A DNA stretch of 8,648 bases from assembly GCA_964489425.1 (NCBI GenBank), contig CAZAYP010000135.1, forward strand, positions 1 through 8,648, given 5' to 3'. How positions within the stretch are numbered: the stretch's first letter is position 1; each line of letters starts with the position of its first letter. The DNA is from CAZAYP01 sp964489425 [NCBI: uncultured Verrucomicrobiota bacterium]. Lineage in GTDB: Bacteria > Verrucomicrobiota > Kiritimatiellia > RZYC01. Below, piece after piece: positions 1-7,749 of the stretch. Position numbers and translations under genes: made by a program. The notes beneath the pieces were generated by a model. The model did no database searches and had not been told where the DNA came from. It saw only the letters and a program-made list of their open reading frames with translations.

Positions 1-1016
1 CCCTTGAGCATGTCGCTCAGGGATTTGAGGGGGCGGTTGCCGGCGCCGGTGACCGGGCGGCCGTGCCGGCCGTTGTCAAAGAGGGCGTCCACGGCTTCCT
101 GCAGCATGCGCTTCTCGTTGCGGATGATCACGTCCGGGGTTTTCAGTTGCAGCAGGTTCTTGAGGCGGTTGTTGCGGTTGATCACGCGCCGGTACAGGTC
201 GTTGAGGTCGGACGTGGCGAAGCGGCCGCCCTCGAGGGGCACCAGCGGGCGCAGGTCGGGCGGGATCACCGGCAGGACCTCGAGGATCATCCATTCCGGG
301 CGGGCCTTGCTCGTGCGCAGGCCCTCGAAGATCTTCATGCGCTTGGAAATTTTCTTGCGGGTCTGCTTGCTGCGCGTGCTGTCCATCTGCACTTCGAGCT
401 CTTTGAGCACGTCGTCGAGGACGAGCTTCTTCATCAGGTCGCGGATGCCTTCGGCGCCCATCTTGGCCACGAACGCGTCCTCGCCGTACTTCTCCTGGGC
501 CTCGCGGTACTCCAGCTCGCTGAGCAGCTGCTTTTCCTGCAAGGGGGTCTGCCCCGGCTCCACGACGATGTAATCCTCGTAATACAGCACCCGCTCCAGG
601 GAGCGGGTCATGATGTCGAGGACCAACCCCATGCGGCTGGGCGTGCACTTGAAGAACCAGATATGCGACACCGGCACGGCCAGCTCGATGTGCCCCATGC
701 GCTCGCGGCGCACGCGCGCCTGGGTCACTTCCACGCCGCAGCGGTCGCACACCACGTTCTTGTGCTTGATGCGCTTGTATTTTCCGCAACTGCATTCCCA
801 GTCCTTGGTCGGGCCGAAGATGCGCTCGCAGAACAGGCCGCCCTTCTCGGGCTTGAAGGTGCGGTAATTGATCGTTTCCGGGTTCTTGACCTCGCCCTTG
901 CTCCACTGGCGCACCGTGTCCGGGGACGCCAGGGCAATGCTCACGGAGCTGAAGGCGGCCTTGGGCTGGTATCCCAGCACATCGGCGGCCACGCTGCTGT
1001 CTACAATGTTGCTCAC
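1..1016 (-). CDS. rpoC: RNA polymerase subunit beta' (RpoC), N-terminal part, cut by window edge
   Basis: This is the largest core RNA polymerase subunit, which carries the catalytic Mg site and much of the clamp. The 338 visible codons cover only the N-terminal clamp, zinc-binding domain and the approach to the lid and switch regions; the catalytic NADFDGD motif lies beyond the window. The reading opens [18 protein letters not shown] and continues with the family hallmark [20 protein letters not shown] (about residues 45-64). The zinc ribbon has all four ligands, Cys75, Cys77, Cys90 and Cys93. The segment [18 protein letters not shown] and the following RNNRLKNLL and [19 protein letters not shown] are near invariant in the family. 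The last visible residues are [10 protein letters not shown], just before the usual switch-2 motif. The start is GTG (1014-1016), because no in-frame ATG is near and a GGGAG Shine-Dalgarno sequence (1025-1029) lies 8 nt upstream. It begins 32 nt after the rpoB stop, so it is surely co-transcribed. Confidence 0.97.
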   Translation of the reverse strand, partial: MSNIVDSSVAADVLGYQPKAAFSSVSIALASPDTVRQWSKGEVKNPETINYRTFKPEKGGLFCERIFGPTKDWECSCGKYKRIKHKNVVCDRCGVEVTQARVRRERMGHIELAVPVSHIWFFKCTPSRMGLVLDIMTRSLERVLYYEDYIVVEPGQTPLQEKQLLSELEYREAQEKYGEDAFVAKMGAEGIRDLMKKLVLDDVLKELEVQMDSTRSKQTRKKISKRMKIFEGLRTSKARPEWMILEVLPVIPPDLRPLVPLEGGRFATSDLNDLYRRVINRNNRLKNLLQLKTPDVIIRNEKRMLQEAVDALFDNGRHGRPVTGAGNRPLKSLSDMLK

Positions 1017-1048
1017 GATATGGTCTCCCGAAGCGCGCGCGCTCCGTA

Positions 1049-4000
1049 CTAGTCCAGCTTGTCCTTGTTGACCCGGATATCGAGCCCCAGGCTCTGCATT
1101 TCCTTGATCAACACGTTGAAGGATTCCGGCATTCCGCATTCGAGGGTGTTTTCGCCCTTGACGATGGACTCGTAAATCTTGGTCCGGCCCTGCAGGTCAT
1201 CGCTCTTGACCGTGAGCAGCTCCTGCAGCGCGTACGCGCAGCCGTAGGCTTCCATGGCCCAGACTTCCATCTCGCCGAAGCGCTGCCCGCCGTACTGGGC
1301 CTTGCCGCCCAGCGGCTGCTGGGTCACCAGGGAGTACGGGCCGACGGCGCGGGCGTGGATCTTGTCGCTGACCAGGTGGTGGAGCTTGAGCATGTACATG
1401 CGGCCCACCACCACCTTCTGGTCAAAGGCATCGCCGGTGCGGCCATCGTACAAGGCCGTCTTGCCGGTCTCCGGCAGGCCGGCGTCCTTGAGCATGCCAA
1501 ACACCGCCGGCTCGCTGATGCCGTCGAAGACCGGCGTGGTGGCGAGGATGCCGAGCTTCTCGCACGCCCAGCCCAGGTGCGTCTCGAGGACCTGCCCCAC
1601 GTTCATGCGGGACGGCACGCCCAGCGGGTTGAGCACAATTTCCACGGGCGTCCCGTCCGGCAGGAACGGCATGTCTTCCTCGGGCACGATCTTGGCGATC
1701 ACGCCCTTGTTGCCATGCCGGCCGGCCATCTTGTCGCCCACGGACAATTTCTTCTTGCTGGCGATGAACACCTTGACCTGCTTGATGACGCCGGTGTCGA
1801 CGTCGTCGCCGCTGTCCAGGCGGTCCATCTCGCGCTCCTGCTCCATCTCGAGCTCGGCGAACTTGTTGGTGTACTCGTTGATGATGCCCTGGATCTTGAT
1901 CTGGATCGGGCTGGGATCAATCTCGATGTGGTCGAGCGCCGCCGCCAGCTTGCGCAGCAGCGTCTTGGTGATCTTGCGGTTGGCCGGAATGATGATCTCG
2001 CCGGTCTCCACGTTCACGGCGTCCAGCGGAATCTTTTCGCCGAGGAGGATGTTGCTGAGCGACTCGGTCAAATCCTCGGTCAGCTGCTGGATCTTGTTCT
2101 TGTGGCTTTCCTGGATATCCTTGGTCTGCTTGCGGCGCTCGGTGGACGTGAGCTTGGTCCGCTGCACCGGGTTGCGCGCCAGCATCTTGACGTCCATGAC
2201 GATCCCCGCGGTGCCGCTGGGGACGGTGAGCGAGGTGTCGCGCACGTCCGCGGCTTTCTCGCCGAAGATCGCCCGCAGCAACCGCTCTTCCGGGGCCAGC
2301 TCGGTCTCGCTCTTGGGGGTGATCTTGCCCACCAGGATGTCGACGGGCTTCACCTCGGCGCCCACCCGGACCACGCCGCCGTGATCGAGGTTCTTGAGGG
2401 CCTCCTCGCCGACGTTGGGAATGTCGCGGGTGATCTCCTCCGGGCCGAGCTTGGTGTCGCGGGCCCCGCACTCAAACTCCTCGATATGGATGGAGGTAAA
2501 GACGTCCTCTTTCACCAGCTTCTCGCTGATGATGATCGCGTCCTCGAAATTGTAGCCGCACCAGGGCAGGAACGCGACCAGCACGTTGCGCCCGAGGGCC
2601 AGCTCGCCCTGCGCCGTCGACGGCCCATCGGCCAGCACCTGGCCTTTTTTGACCTTCTGCCCCTTGGCGACCAGCGGCTTCTGGTTCATGCAGGTGCCCG
2701 CGTTGGAGCGCATGAACTTGCGCAGCTCGTAGACCTGGTAGGTTTCCTTGGGCGTTTTCTTGGTCGGGATCGCACCGTCCTCGGAGACCATGATCCGCGC
2801 GCCCGAGACGTACGCCACGGTGCCCGCGGCCAGGGCCAGGGTCATCACGCGCGAGTCGCGGGCGACCGGGCCTTCCATGCCCGTGGCCACGTAGGGCCGC
2901 TCGGTGGTCAGCAGCGGCACGGCCTGGCGCTGCATGTTAGAGCCCATCAGCGCGCGGTTGGCGTCGTCGTGCTCCAGAAAGGGGATCAAGCTCGCCGCCA
3001 CGCTGACCAGTTGCTTGGGCGACACGTCCATGTAGTCCACGCGGTCGCGCGGCACTTCCAGGAAATCGCCGCGGCAGCGCACGGACACCTTGTCGTTCAC
3101 CAGCCGGCCGCTCGCGTCGAGCGGCGCGTTGGCCTGGGCGATGATGTACTTCTCTTCCTGGTCGGCGGTCAGGTAGTCCACGTGTTCCAGCACGCGGCCC
3201 TTCTCCACCTTGCGGTACGGGCTTTCGATGAAGCCAAACTCGTTGACGTGGGCGAAGGTGCTCAGCGACGAGATCAGGCCGATGTTCGGGCCTTCCGGGG
3301 TTTCCACCGGGCAAATCCGGCCGTAGTGGCTGGAGTGCACGTCGCGCACCTCGAAACCCGCGCGCTCGCGGCTCAGGCCGCCCGGCCCGAGGGCGCTGAG
3401 GCGGCGCTTGTGGGTCAGCTCGGCCAGCGGGTTGGTCTGATCCATGAACTGGCTCAGCTGGCTGCGGCTGAAGAAATCCTTGATGACCGCCGCCAGGGCC
3501 TTGGGGTTGACCAGCTTCTGCGGGGTCAGGGTTTCCTGGGTGTTGTCATACATCGTCATCCGCTCGCGGACCACGCGCTCGGTGCGCGCCAGCCCGACCA
3601 GGCACTGGGCCTCGAGCAGTTCGCCGACCGTGCGCACCCGGCGGCTGCCCAGGTGATCGATGTCGTCCGTGGACCCTTCGCCGCGGCGCAGGTTGATCAG
3701 GTAGCGGATGGCCGCGATGAGATCTTCCTTTTCCAGGATGGTCACGGGCGCGGTGTTGTCGCGGGTCTGGCCGAGCTTCTGCTGGATCTTGTAGCGGCCG
3801 ACGCGGCCAAGGTCGTAGCGCCGCTCGTCGAAAAAGATCCGCCGCAGGAGCTGCTTGGCGTTGGAGGGCGTGGGCGGGTCGCCCGGGCGCAGCTTGTGGT
3901 AGATGTCCTTGAGCGCCTCTTCGATCGTGTGGGTGGGATCCTTCTGCACGCTCTTGAGGAACAAGCCCTCGTCCCACGTCACGTTGACCACCTCCACGGA

Positions 4001-4864
4001 CTTGTAGCCCGCGGCCTTCATCTGCTGCAGCAGCTCGCGGGTGACGGGATCGTACTGCCGCGCCAGGATGGCCTGGGAGTCGGCGTCGATGATGTCCCCG
4101 CGCGCCACGCGGTGGGTGATCTTCTCTTCGGCCACCGCGCCGCCCAGGGCGATGGTCTCGAAGGTGTAGTACAGGCTCAGCAGGTCGTCGTTCGACCCGG
4201 CCTCAAACCCCGAGGGCGAGACCGCCTTGCCGTCCTCCGGGTTGGCCGGCTCCACGAAGGAAGCCAGGGCCCGCAGGAAGGTGGACGCCAGGAACTTTTT
4301 GCGGCGGCGCTTGCGATCGAGGTAGATGTACAGCAGGTCCGCGGTATCGAACTGCACCTCCAGCCAGGATCCCCGGTCCGGGATGATCCGGAACGAGTAG
4401 AGCACGGACCCGTTGGGGTGCATGGTCTGCTCGTAGCAGATCCCCGGCGACCGGTGCAGCTGGCTGACGATCACGCGTTCGGCGCCGTTGATGACAAAGG
4501 TGCCCTGCTCGGTGATCAGGGGCACTTCGCCCATGAACACGTCCTCCTCGCGCACCTCTTTGCCGTCTTTCAGCCGGAACGTCACGTGCATGGGCGCGGC
4601 GAAGGTTCCGCCTTCGCGCAGGCACTCGATCGGCGGCATTTTCGGCTCGCCGATCTCATACTTGACGAAGTCGAGCACCGTCTGCCCATTGTAGCTTTCA
4701 ATGGGAAACATCTCCCTGAAAATGGCCTGCAGCCCGACCTTCTTGCGGTTCTTGGGCAGCACGTCCATCTGGAGGAAGTCACGGTAAGATGCGGTCTGGA
4801 TCTCGATCAGATCCGGCAGCGGGATCACATCTTGGATTTTCCCAAAGTTCCTACGATCTTGCAT
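1049..4864 (-). CDS. rpoB: RNA polymerase subunit beta (RpoB), complete
   Basis: This is the second catalytic subunit of RNA polymerase, 1271 residues (E. coli has 1342). The N-terminal protrusion and lobe include [20 protein letters not shown]. The rifampicin pocket is around residues 464-496: [20 protein letters not shown] followed by [13 protein letters not shown]. Asp475, His485 and Ser490 correspond to E. coli D516, H526 and S531 and are wild type, so this polymerase is predicted to be rifampicin sensitive. [12 protein letters not shown] at 1043-1054 supplies Lys1045 and Lys1053, equivalent to the active-site lysines K1065 and K1073. The C-terminus (switch 3 and clamp) ends in [14 protein letters not shown] charged, helix-rich insertion of about 118 residues (roughly 899-1016) sits where E. 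coli has SI2. The ATG follows an AGGTGA Shine-Dalgarno sequence (4868-4873). The 71-nt gap to rplL shows no clear attenuator. The gene lacks TTA, CTA and TCA codons over most of its length, consistent with strong codon bias. Confidence 0.99.
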   Translation of the reverse strand: MQDRRNFGKIQDVIPLPDLIEIQTASYRDFLQMDVLPKNRKKVGLQAIFREMFPIESYNGQTVLDFVKYEIGEPKMPPIECLREGGTFAAPMHVTFRLKDGKEVREEDVFMGEVPLITEQGTFVINGAERVIVSQLHRSPGICYEQTMHPNGSVLYSFRIIPDRGSWLEVQFDTADLLYIYLDRKRRRKKFLASTFLRALASFVEPANPEDGKAVSPSGFEAGSNDDLLSLYYTFETIALGGAVAEEKITHRVARGDIIDADSQAILARQYDPVTRELLQQMKAAGYKSVEVVNVTWDEGLFLKSVQKDPTHTIEEALKDIYHKLRPGDPPTPSNAKQLLRRIFFDERRYDLGRVGRYKIQQKLGQTRDNTAPVTILEKEDLIAAIRYLINLRRGEGSTDDIDHLGSRRVRTVGELLEAQCLVGLARTERVVRERMTMYDNTQETLTPQKLVNPKALAAVIKDFFSRSQLSQFMDQTNPLAELTHKRRLSALGPGGLSRERAGFEVRDVHSSHYGRICPVETPEGPNIGLISSLSTFAHVNEFGFIESPYRKVEKGRVLEHVDYLTADQEEKYIIAQANAPLDASGRLVNDKVSVRCRGDFLEVPRDRVDYMDVSPKQLVSVAASLIPFLEHDDANRALMGSNMQRQAVPLLTTERPYVATGMEGPVARDSRVMTLALAAGTVAYVSGARIMVSEDGAIPTKKTPKETYQVYELRKFMRSNAGTCMNQKPLVAKGQKVKKGQVLADGPSTAQGELALGRNVLVAFLPWCGYNFEDAIIISEKLVKEDVFTSIHIEEFECGARDTKLGPEEITRDIPNVGEEALKNLDHGGVVRVGAEVKPVDILVGKITPKSETELAPEERLLRAIFGEKAADVRDTSLTVPSGTAGIVMDVKMLARNPVQRTKLTSTERRKQTKDIQESHKNKIQQLTEDLTESLSNILLGEKIPLDAVNVETGEIIIPANRKITKTLLRKLAAALDHIEIDPSPIQIKIQGIINEYTNKFAELEMEQEREMDRLDSGDDVDTGVIKQVKVFIASKKKLSVGDKMAGRHGNKGVIAKIVPEEDMPFLPDGTPVEIVLNPLGVPSRMNVGQVLETHLGWACEKLGILATTPVFDGISEPAVFGMLKDAGLPETGKTALYDGRTGDAFDQKVVVGRMYMLKLHHLVSDKIHARAVGPYSLVTQQPLGGKAQYGGQRFGEMEVWAMEAYGCAYALQELLTVKSDDLQGRTKIYESIVKGENTLECGMPESFNVLIKEMQSLGLDIRVNKDKLD

Positions 4865-4935
4865 GAATCACCTGGTGCTGAGCCTATTGTTCGTGGGTTC
4901 GCCGTCTTACGCGGCCCGTGCCAGCAACAAGGGTC

Positions 4936-5361
4936 CTACTTGATCTCCACTTTGGCGCCCGCGGCTTCCAGCTTTTCCTTCATGGTCTTGGCTTCGTCCT
5001 TGGACGCGTTTTCCTTGACCGCCTTGGGCGCGGCTTCCACCAGGTCCTTGGCTTCCTTCAAGCCCAGGCTGGTGAGCGCCCGCAGCTCTTTGATCACCTG
5101 GATTTTCTGCGCGCCCGCGCTGACGAGCATGACCGTGAACTCGGTCTTCTCTTCCGCCGGGGCCGCCGCGCCGCCCGCCGCCGGGGCCGCCGCTGCCGCC
5201 ACCGGGGCCGCCGCGGACACGCCCAGGCGCTGCTCCAGCGCCTTCACCAGCTTGGACAGCTCGAGCACGGAGATGGTCTCGATCCAATCGACGAACTCCG
5301 CCATCTTGCCTTCCAGTTTCACGTTGCCTGCCTCTTCTGCTACTTTTGCCTCTTCTGCCAT
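4936..5361 (-). CDS. rplL: 50S ribosomal protein L7/L12, N-terminally extended
   Basis: This is the multicopy stalk protein that binds the L10 C-terminal helix and recruits EF-Tu, EF-G and other translational GTPases to the ribosome. It has 141 residues, about 20 more than the usual 120-125. The dimerisation and L10-binding domain is about residues 20-48 ([20 protein letters not shown]). An Ala/Pro/Gly-rich hinge follows (about 49-70), then the globular C-terminal domain (71-141) with the conserved [20 protein letters not shown] and a final AAGAKVEIK. The extra N-terminal 19 residues ([19 protein letters not shown]) are acidic and Ala-rich. The start at 5361 is chosen because a consensus AAGGAGG Shine-Dalgarno sequence (5370-5376) lies 8 nt upstream. 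Met20 (5302-5304) would give a 122-residue protein of canonical length, and a GGAAGG sits 4 nt before it, so an internal start cannot be excluded. The gene lies 34 nt after rplJ. Confidence 0.97.
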   Translation of the reverse strand: MAEEAKVAEEAGNVKLEGKMAEFVDWIETISVLELSKLVKALEQRLGVSAAAPVAAAAAPAAGGAAAPAEEKTEFTVMLVSAGAQKIQVIKELRALTSLGLKEAKDLVEAAPKAVKENASKDEAKTMKEKLEAAGAKVEIK

Positions 5362-5369
5362 GTTCGTAT

Positions 5370-5376
5370 CCTCCTT
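5370..5376 (-). promoter_or_regulatory. Consensus Shine-Dalgarno of rplL
   Basis: AAGGAGG on the minus strand, 8 nt before the ATG at 5361. It is the best match to the 16S anti-SD in the window, which fits the need for several L7/L12 copies per ribosome. It decides in favour of the long start over the internal Met20. Confidence 0.8.
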
Positions 5377-5395
5377 AAGAAGTTGGGGTTGACTC

Positions 5396-5926
5396 TCAGG
5401 CTTGCGGTTCGGGTTTTCCTTTTTTCTCCACCACGGCGTTCAACACGTACAGCAGGCTGGCCACCTTCTGCTGGCACACGCCGACCAGGCGCGCCATGGG
5501 CGCGGCGATCGTGCCGACCAGGATGGCCTGCATCACTTTCTTGGGCGGCAGCTCGGCCATCTGCAGCACGTCCGCGGAGCTCAGCACCGCGCCGTCCAGC
5601 GCGCCGGCCTTGACCTTCGGGCGCGTGTTTTCCTTGATAAAATCCTTGAGCACCTTGGCCGCATCCACCACGTCGCCCGCGCCGGTGACCATGGCACTGG
5701 GGCCTTCCAGGCTCTGCTCGACCGCCTGGCACGGCAGCTCGCGCACGACCTGGCGCAGCATGCTGTTCTTGACCACCCGGAAGCGCGCGTTGATCCGCTG
5801 CAGCCGCCGGCGCAGATCCTCGGCCTTGGCCACGGTCAGCCCGCGGAAATCGGCGAGGATCAGAAAATTGGATTGCTGGACTTCGTTGCGGACCAGGTCA
5901 ACATAGGCCTTTTTTTCAAGTCTCAT
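5396..5926 (-). CDS. rplJ: 50S ribosomal protein L10
   Basis: L10 (P0-like) is the base of the ribosomal stalk. Its N-terminal domain binds 23S rRNA next to L11 and its C-terminal helix carries L7/L12 dimers. It has 176 residues, in the normal bacterial range. The N-terminal domain begins [20 protein letters not shown] and contains the characteristic [20 protein letters not shown] and the [11 protein letters not shown] strand/helix (about 51-61). The C-terminal part (about 140-165, [20 protein letters not shown]) is the expected L12-binding helix, followed by a short charged tail. The start at 5926 gives the family N-terminus; the frame is open further upstream only because of high GC. A GAGGTG Shine-Dalgarno sequence (5931-5936) overlaps the rplA stop and lies 4 nt before the ATG. 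The gap to rplA is 8 nt, leaving no space for the long L10 mRNA leader known from E. coli and other bacteria. Confidence 0.97.
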   Translation of the reverse strand: MRLEKKAYVDLVRNEVQQSNFLILADFRGLTVAKAEDLRRRLQRINARFRVVKNSMLRQVVRELPCQAVEQSLEGPSAMVTGAGDVVDAAKVLKDFIKENTRPKVKAGALDGAVLSSADVLQMAELPPKKVMQAILVGTIAAPMARLVGVCQQKVASLLYVLNAVVEKKGKPEPQA

Positions 5927-5930
5927 GGCG

Positions 5931-5937
5931 CACCTCA
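5931..5937 (-). promoter_or_regulatory. rplJ Shine-Dalgarno overlapping the rplA stop codon
   Basis: The minus strand reads TGAGGTG: the rplA stop TGA (5935-5937) shares two bases with the GAGGTG Shine-Dalgarno sequence of rplJ, 4 nt before its ATG. A ribosome terminating on rplA covers the rplJ start region, so translational coupling is likely (inference). Confidence 0.7.
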
Positions 5938-6633
5938 GGTAGCCGCTTGATCGCGGAGCCGGATATGCAGGCCAGGCCCCATGGTGGAGGTGACCGTGCA
6001 ACGTTTGATGTAGATCCCCTTGGCGCTGGACGGCTTGGCCGCCTGCACCGCGGTGATGATGGCCATGGCATTCTCCACCAGCTGCTCGGGCGCGAACGAC
6101 AGCTTGCCGAACGGCGCCATCACGTTGCCGTTGCGATCCATCTTGAACTCCACGCGCCCGGCCCGGCACTGGGCCACGGCCAGCGCCGTGTCTTCCATGA
6201 CCGTCCCGGTCTTGGGGTTGGGCATCAGGCCGCGCGGGCCGAGCACCTTGCCCAGCTTGCGCACTTCCTTCATCGCGTCGGGGGTGGCGATGGCGACGTC
6301 AAAGTCCGTCCACCCGCCCTGCACCTTGGCGATGAGGTCCTCGAAGCCGACCAGGTCGGCCCCGGCCTTGACGGCGGCCTCGGCGGCCGGCCCGTTGGCG
6401 AACACGATCACGCGCACCTTTTTGCCCGTGCCGTGCGGCAGGGCCACCGTGCCGCGCACCATCTGCTCCGATTTCTTGGGATCCACGCCGAGGCGGAACG
6501 CGAGCTCCGCGGTTTCATCAAACTTGACGTGGGCGCTGGACTTCAGCAGCTTGACCGCCTCGTCCAGCTCCAGGACCGCCTTGGGATCCAGGCCTTCTTG
6601 AACCTTGCGAAATTTTTTTCCGTGCTTGCCCAT
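5935..6633 (-). CDS. rplA: 50S ribosomal protein L1
   Basis: L1 forms the mobile stalk at the ribosomal E site and helps move deacylated tRNA out. In many bacteria it also represses its own mRNA by mimicry of the rRNA site. It has 232 residues, the usual bacterial size (about 230). It starts MGKHGKKFRKVQEGLDPKAV. Domain I contributes TAELAFRLGVDPKKSEQMVR and GTVALPHGTGKKVRV (about 41-75). The signature loop VLGPRGLMPNPKTGTV (130-145) belongs to domain II, and the chain returns to domain I with NRNGN-like and GIYIKRCTVTSTMGPG elements (206-221), the latter being the conserved C-terminal rRNA-binding strand. The ATG lies only 2 nt after the rplK stop. Its GAGGTG Shine-Dalgarno sequence (6642-6647) is inside the last codons of rplK (Glu-Val), 8 nt from the start, which points to translational coupling of L11 and L1. 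Confidence 0.98.
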   Translation of the reverse strand: MGKHGKKFRKVQEGLDPKAVLELDEAVKLLKSSAHVKFDETAELAFRLGVDPKKSEQMVRGTVALPHGTGKKVRVIVFANGPAAEAAVKAGADLVGFEDLIAKVQGGWTDFDVAIATPDAMKEVRKLGKVLGPRGLMPNPKTGTVMEDTALAVAQCRAGRVEFKMDRNGNVMAPFGKLSFAPEQLVENAMAIITAVQAAKPSSAKGIYIKRCTVTSTMGPGLHIRLRDQAAT

Positions 6634-6635
6634 GG

Positions 6636-7058
6636 TTATATCACCTCGATGCCCATGCTGCGGGCCGTGCCTTCGACGAGCTTGACTGCCTGCCCCAGGC
6701 TCTTGGCGTTCAGGTCCTTTTCCTTCTGCTTGGCGATCTCCTCAACCTGCGCGCGGGTCACCTTGCCCACCTTGTCGCGGTTGGGCTGCGCCGAGCCCTT
6801 GGCCACCCCGGCCGCGCGCTTGAGCAGCGTCGCCGCCGGCGGGCTCTTGGTGATGAACGTGAAGGACTTGTCGTGATAGACGGTGATCACCACCGGGATG
6901 ATCAAGCCGGCCTGCGCCTGGGTGGCGGCGTTGAACTCCTTGCAGAACGCCATGATGTTGACGCCCTGCTGGCCCAGCGCCGGACCCACCGGCGGCGCAG
7001 GATTGGCCTGCCCGGCGGGGATCTGCAGTTTTATCATGCCTGTTACTTTTTTTGCCAT
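6636..7058 (-). CDS. rplK: 50S ribosomal protein L11
   Basis: L11 binds the GTPase-associated centre of 23S rRNA together with the L10-L12 stalk. In other bacteria it is needed for stringent-response signalling and for thiostrepton action. It has 140 residues (family about 141). The N-terminal domain shows [20 protein letters not shown] (10-29), then [15 protein letters not shown] (32-46). It includes the conserved proline-rich face that thiostrepton contacts. The C-terminal rRNA-binding domain (about 75-140) ends in the typical [12 protein letters not shown]. The start ATG at 7058 gives the family N-terminus [10 protein letters not shown], with an AGGA Shine-Dalgarno sequence about 5 nt upstream. 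Only 17 nt separate it from nusG, and that spacer includes most of a 10-bp palindrome. Confidence 0.98.
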   Translation of the reverse strand: MAKKVTGMIKLQIPAGQANPAPPVGPALGQQGVNIMAFCKEFNAATQAQAGLIIPVVITVYHDKSFTFITKSPPAATLLKRAAGVAKGSAQPNRDKVGKVTRAQVEEIAKQKEKDLNAKSLGQAVKLVEGTARSMGIEVI

Positions 7059-7066
7059 ACCATCCT

Positions 7067-7076
7067 ACCCGCGGGT
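7067..7076. repeat. 10-bp perfect palindrome at the nusG-rplK junction
   Basis: ACCCGCGGGT is its own reverse complement. It covers the last base of the nusG stop and lies just upstream of the rplK Shine-Dalgarno sequence. As RNA it could form only a 3-bp stem with a CGCG loop, so a strong structure is unlikely. Function unknown; it may be chance in GC-rich DNA. Confidence 0.35.
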
Positions 7077-7627
7077 CACGCCCGCTCTACTTGCCAGTAT
7101 TCCAGTTCCACCGGCGCCTCCCGGCCGAAAATGGACACCACGATTTGGAGTTTGCCGCGCTCCGGGTCCACCGCCCGTACCGCGCCATTGAAATTCATGA
7201 ACGGCCCGTTGGTAATCTTGACCGTCTCGCCGGGCTCGTACGACACCTTGGGCTTGACCTTTTCCTTGTTGTCCTCGATCTGGTGGAGGATGACATCCAC
7301 CTCGCGCGGCTGCAGCGGCACGGGGCGGTCGCCGCCCACGAACCCGATGATCCCCGGCGTCTCCTGGATAAAGTACCAGGTCTTGTCCAGCAGGTTGCGC
7401 TCGTCATCGTACAGCGCCATGTGGCCCAGCACGTAGCCCGGGTAGAACTTGCGCGTGGTGATGGTCGCCCGCTTGCCCTGCTTGGGGTCGGAAACCTTTT
7501 CGGTCGGGATAAGGATCTCGTCGATGTACTCCTGCATCTCCTCGATCTTGAGCCGGCGCTCAATATTATCCTTGACCTTGTATTCCTGCCCCGAGAGGCA
7601 ATGTAAAACGTACCATTTCTTTTCCAT
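7076..7627 (-). CDS. nusG: Transcription termination/antitermination factor NusG
   Basis: NusG binds the RNA polymerase clamp, adjusts pausing and links polymerase to Rho or to the ribosomal protein S10. It has 183 residues, a normal bacterial length. The NGN domain (about 1-125) starts WYVLHCLSGQEYKVKDNIER and contains KFYPGYVLGHMALYDD (60-75), the polymerase-binding region. The linker is rich in Lys and Glu. The KOW domain (about 132-180) reads PGETVKITNGPFMNFNGAV and ends VELEYWQVERA. The stretch KTWYFIQETPGIIGFVGG (82-99) resembles NusG of Verrucomicrobia as I remember them. The start is uncertain by one codon: ATG at 7627 is called, but the adjacent GTG (7628-7630) sits 9 nt from a GGAG (7640-7643), a better spacing than the 12 nt for the ATG. 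The frame stays open upstream to an ATG at 7660, which would add an unrelated MVAGPAEKNAV; I judge that less likely. Confidence 0.96.
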   Translation of the reverse strand: MEKKWYVLHCLSGQEYKVKDNIERRLKIEEMQEYIDEILIPTEKVSDPKQGKRATITTRKFYPGYVLGHMALYDDERNLLDKTWYFIQETPGIIGFVGGDRPVPLQPREVDVILHQIEDNKEKVKPKVSYEPGETVKITNGPFMNFNGAVRAVDPERGKLQIVVSIFGREAPVELEYWQVERA

Positions 7628-7749
7628 CACGGCATTCTTCTCCGCCGGCCCGGCAACCATCGGTTGGCTGGTTGATCCTGGCGTCCTGGCGTGTTGCTGC
7701 TGGCTTGGCTGGGCCGGGCCCGCGGCGCACCGCGCCGCCCGGCCTTCGC
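7628..7749 (-). other. secE-nusG intergenic spacer
   Basis: This 122-nt spacer is the longest gap in the window. It holds the hairpin at 7712-7744, then a low-complexity stretch with the near-tandem repeat GCCAGGAC/GCCAGGAT (about 7675-7690) and several GCCAR units, and finally the nusG Shine-Dalgarno region. I see no small gene of convincing composition in it, no promoter matching the sigma-70 consensus and no T-rich terminator tail. Confidence 0.6.
7712..7744 (-). other. GC-rich hairpin in the secE-nusG spacer
   Basis: In the transcript, GGCCGGGC (7744-7737) pairs perfectly with GCCCGGCC (7719-7712). Inside, GGCGC (7736-7732) pairs with GCGCC (7728-7724) around a three-base loop GGT, leaving a 4-nt bulge on the 3' side. 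That gives 13 G-C pairs starting 5 nt after the secE stop codon. No run of T follows on the minus strand (next bases are CAGCCAAGCC), so it is not a standard intrinsic terminator. It could protect a processed 3' end, pause polymerase or act as an attenuator; these roles are guesses. Confidence 0.6.

Noticed and set aside
63-1052. A plus-strand open frame of 329 codons at the left end
   Set aside because: It is antisense to rpoC, whose conserved motifs and zinc ribbon are clear on the minus strand. The plus translation has antisense-type composition.
4865-4935. Possible attenuator or RNase III site between rplL and rpoB, as in E. coli
   Set aside because: The 71-nt spacer shows only a weak 5-bp TTGTT/AACAA pairing around a long loop and no T-run. 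The evidence is too thin to annotate a site.
1355-5392. A plus-strand open frame of about 4 kb opposite rpoB and rplL
   Set aside because: Over rpoB it is codon-aligned with the sense strand, so it stays open simply because rpoB there avoids TTA, CTA and TCA codons. Its translation is rich in His, Arg, Leu, Ala and Val with no recognisable domain, while the minus strand encodes a full canonical RpoB.
5947-6876. A plus-strand open frame of 309 codons opposite rplA and rplK
   Set aside because: It is a shadow of two conserved ribosomal protein genes and has no family resemblance or ribosome binding site.
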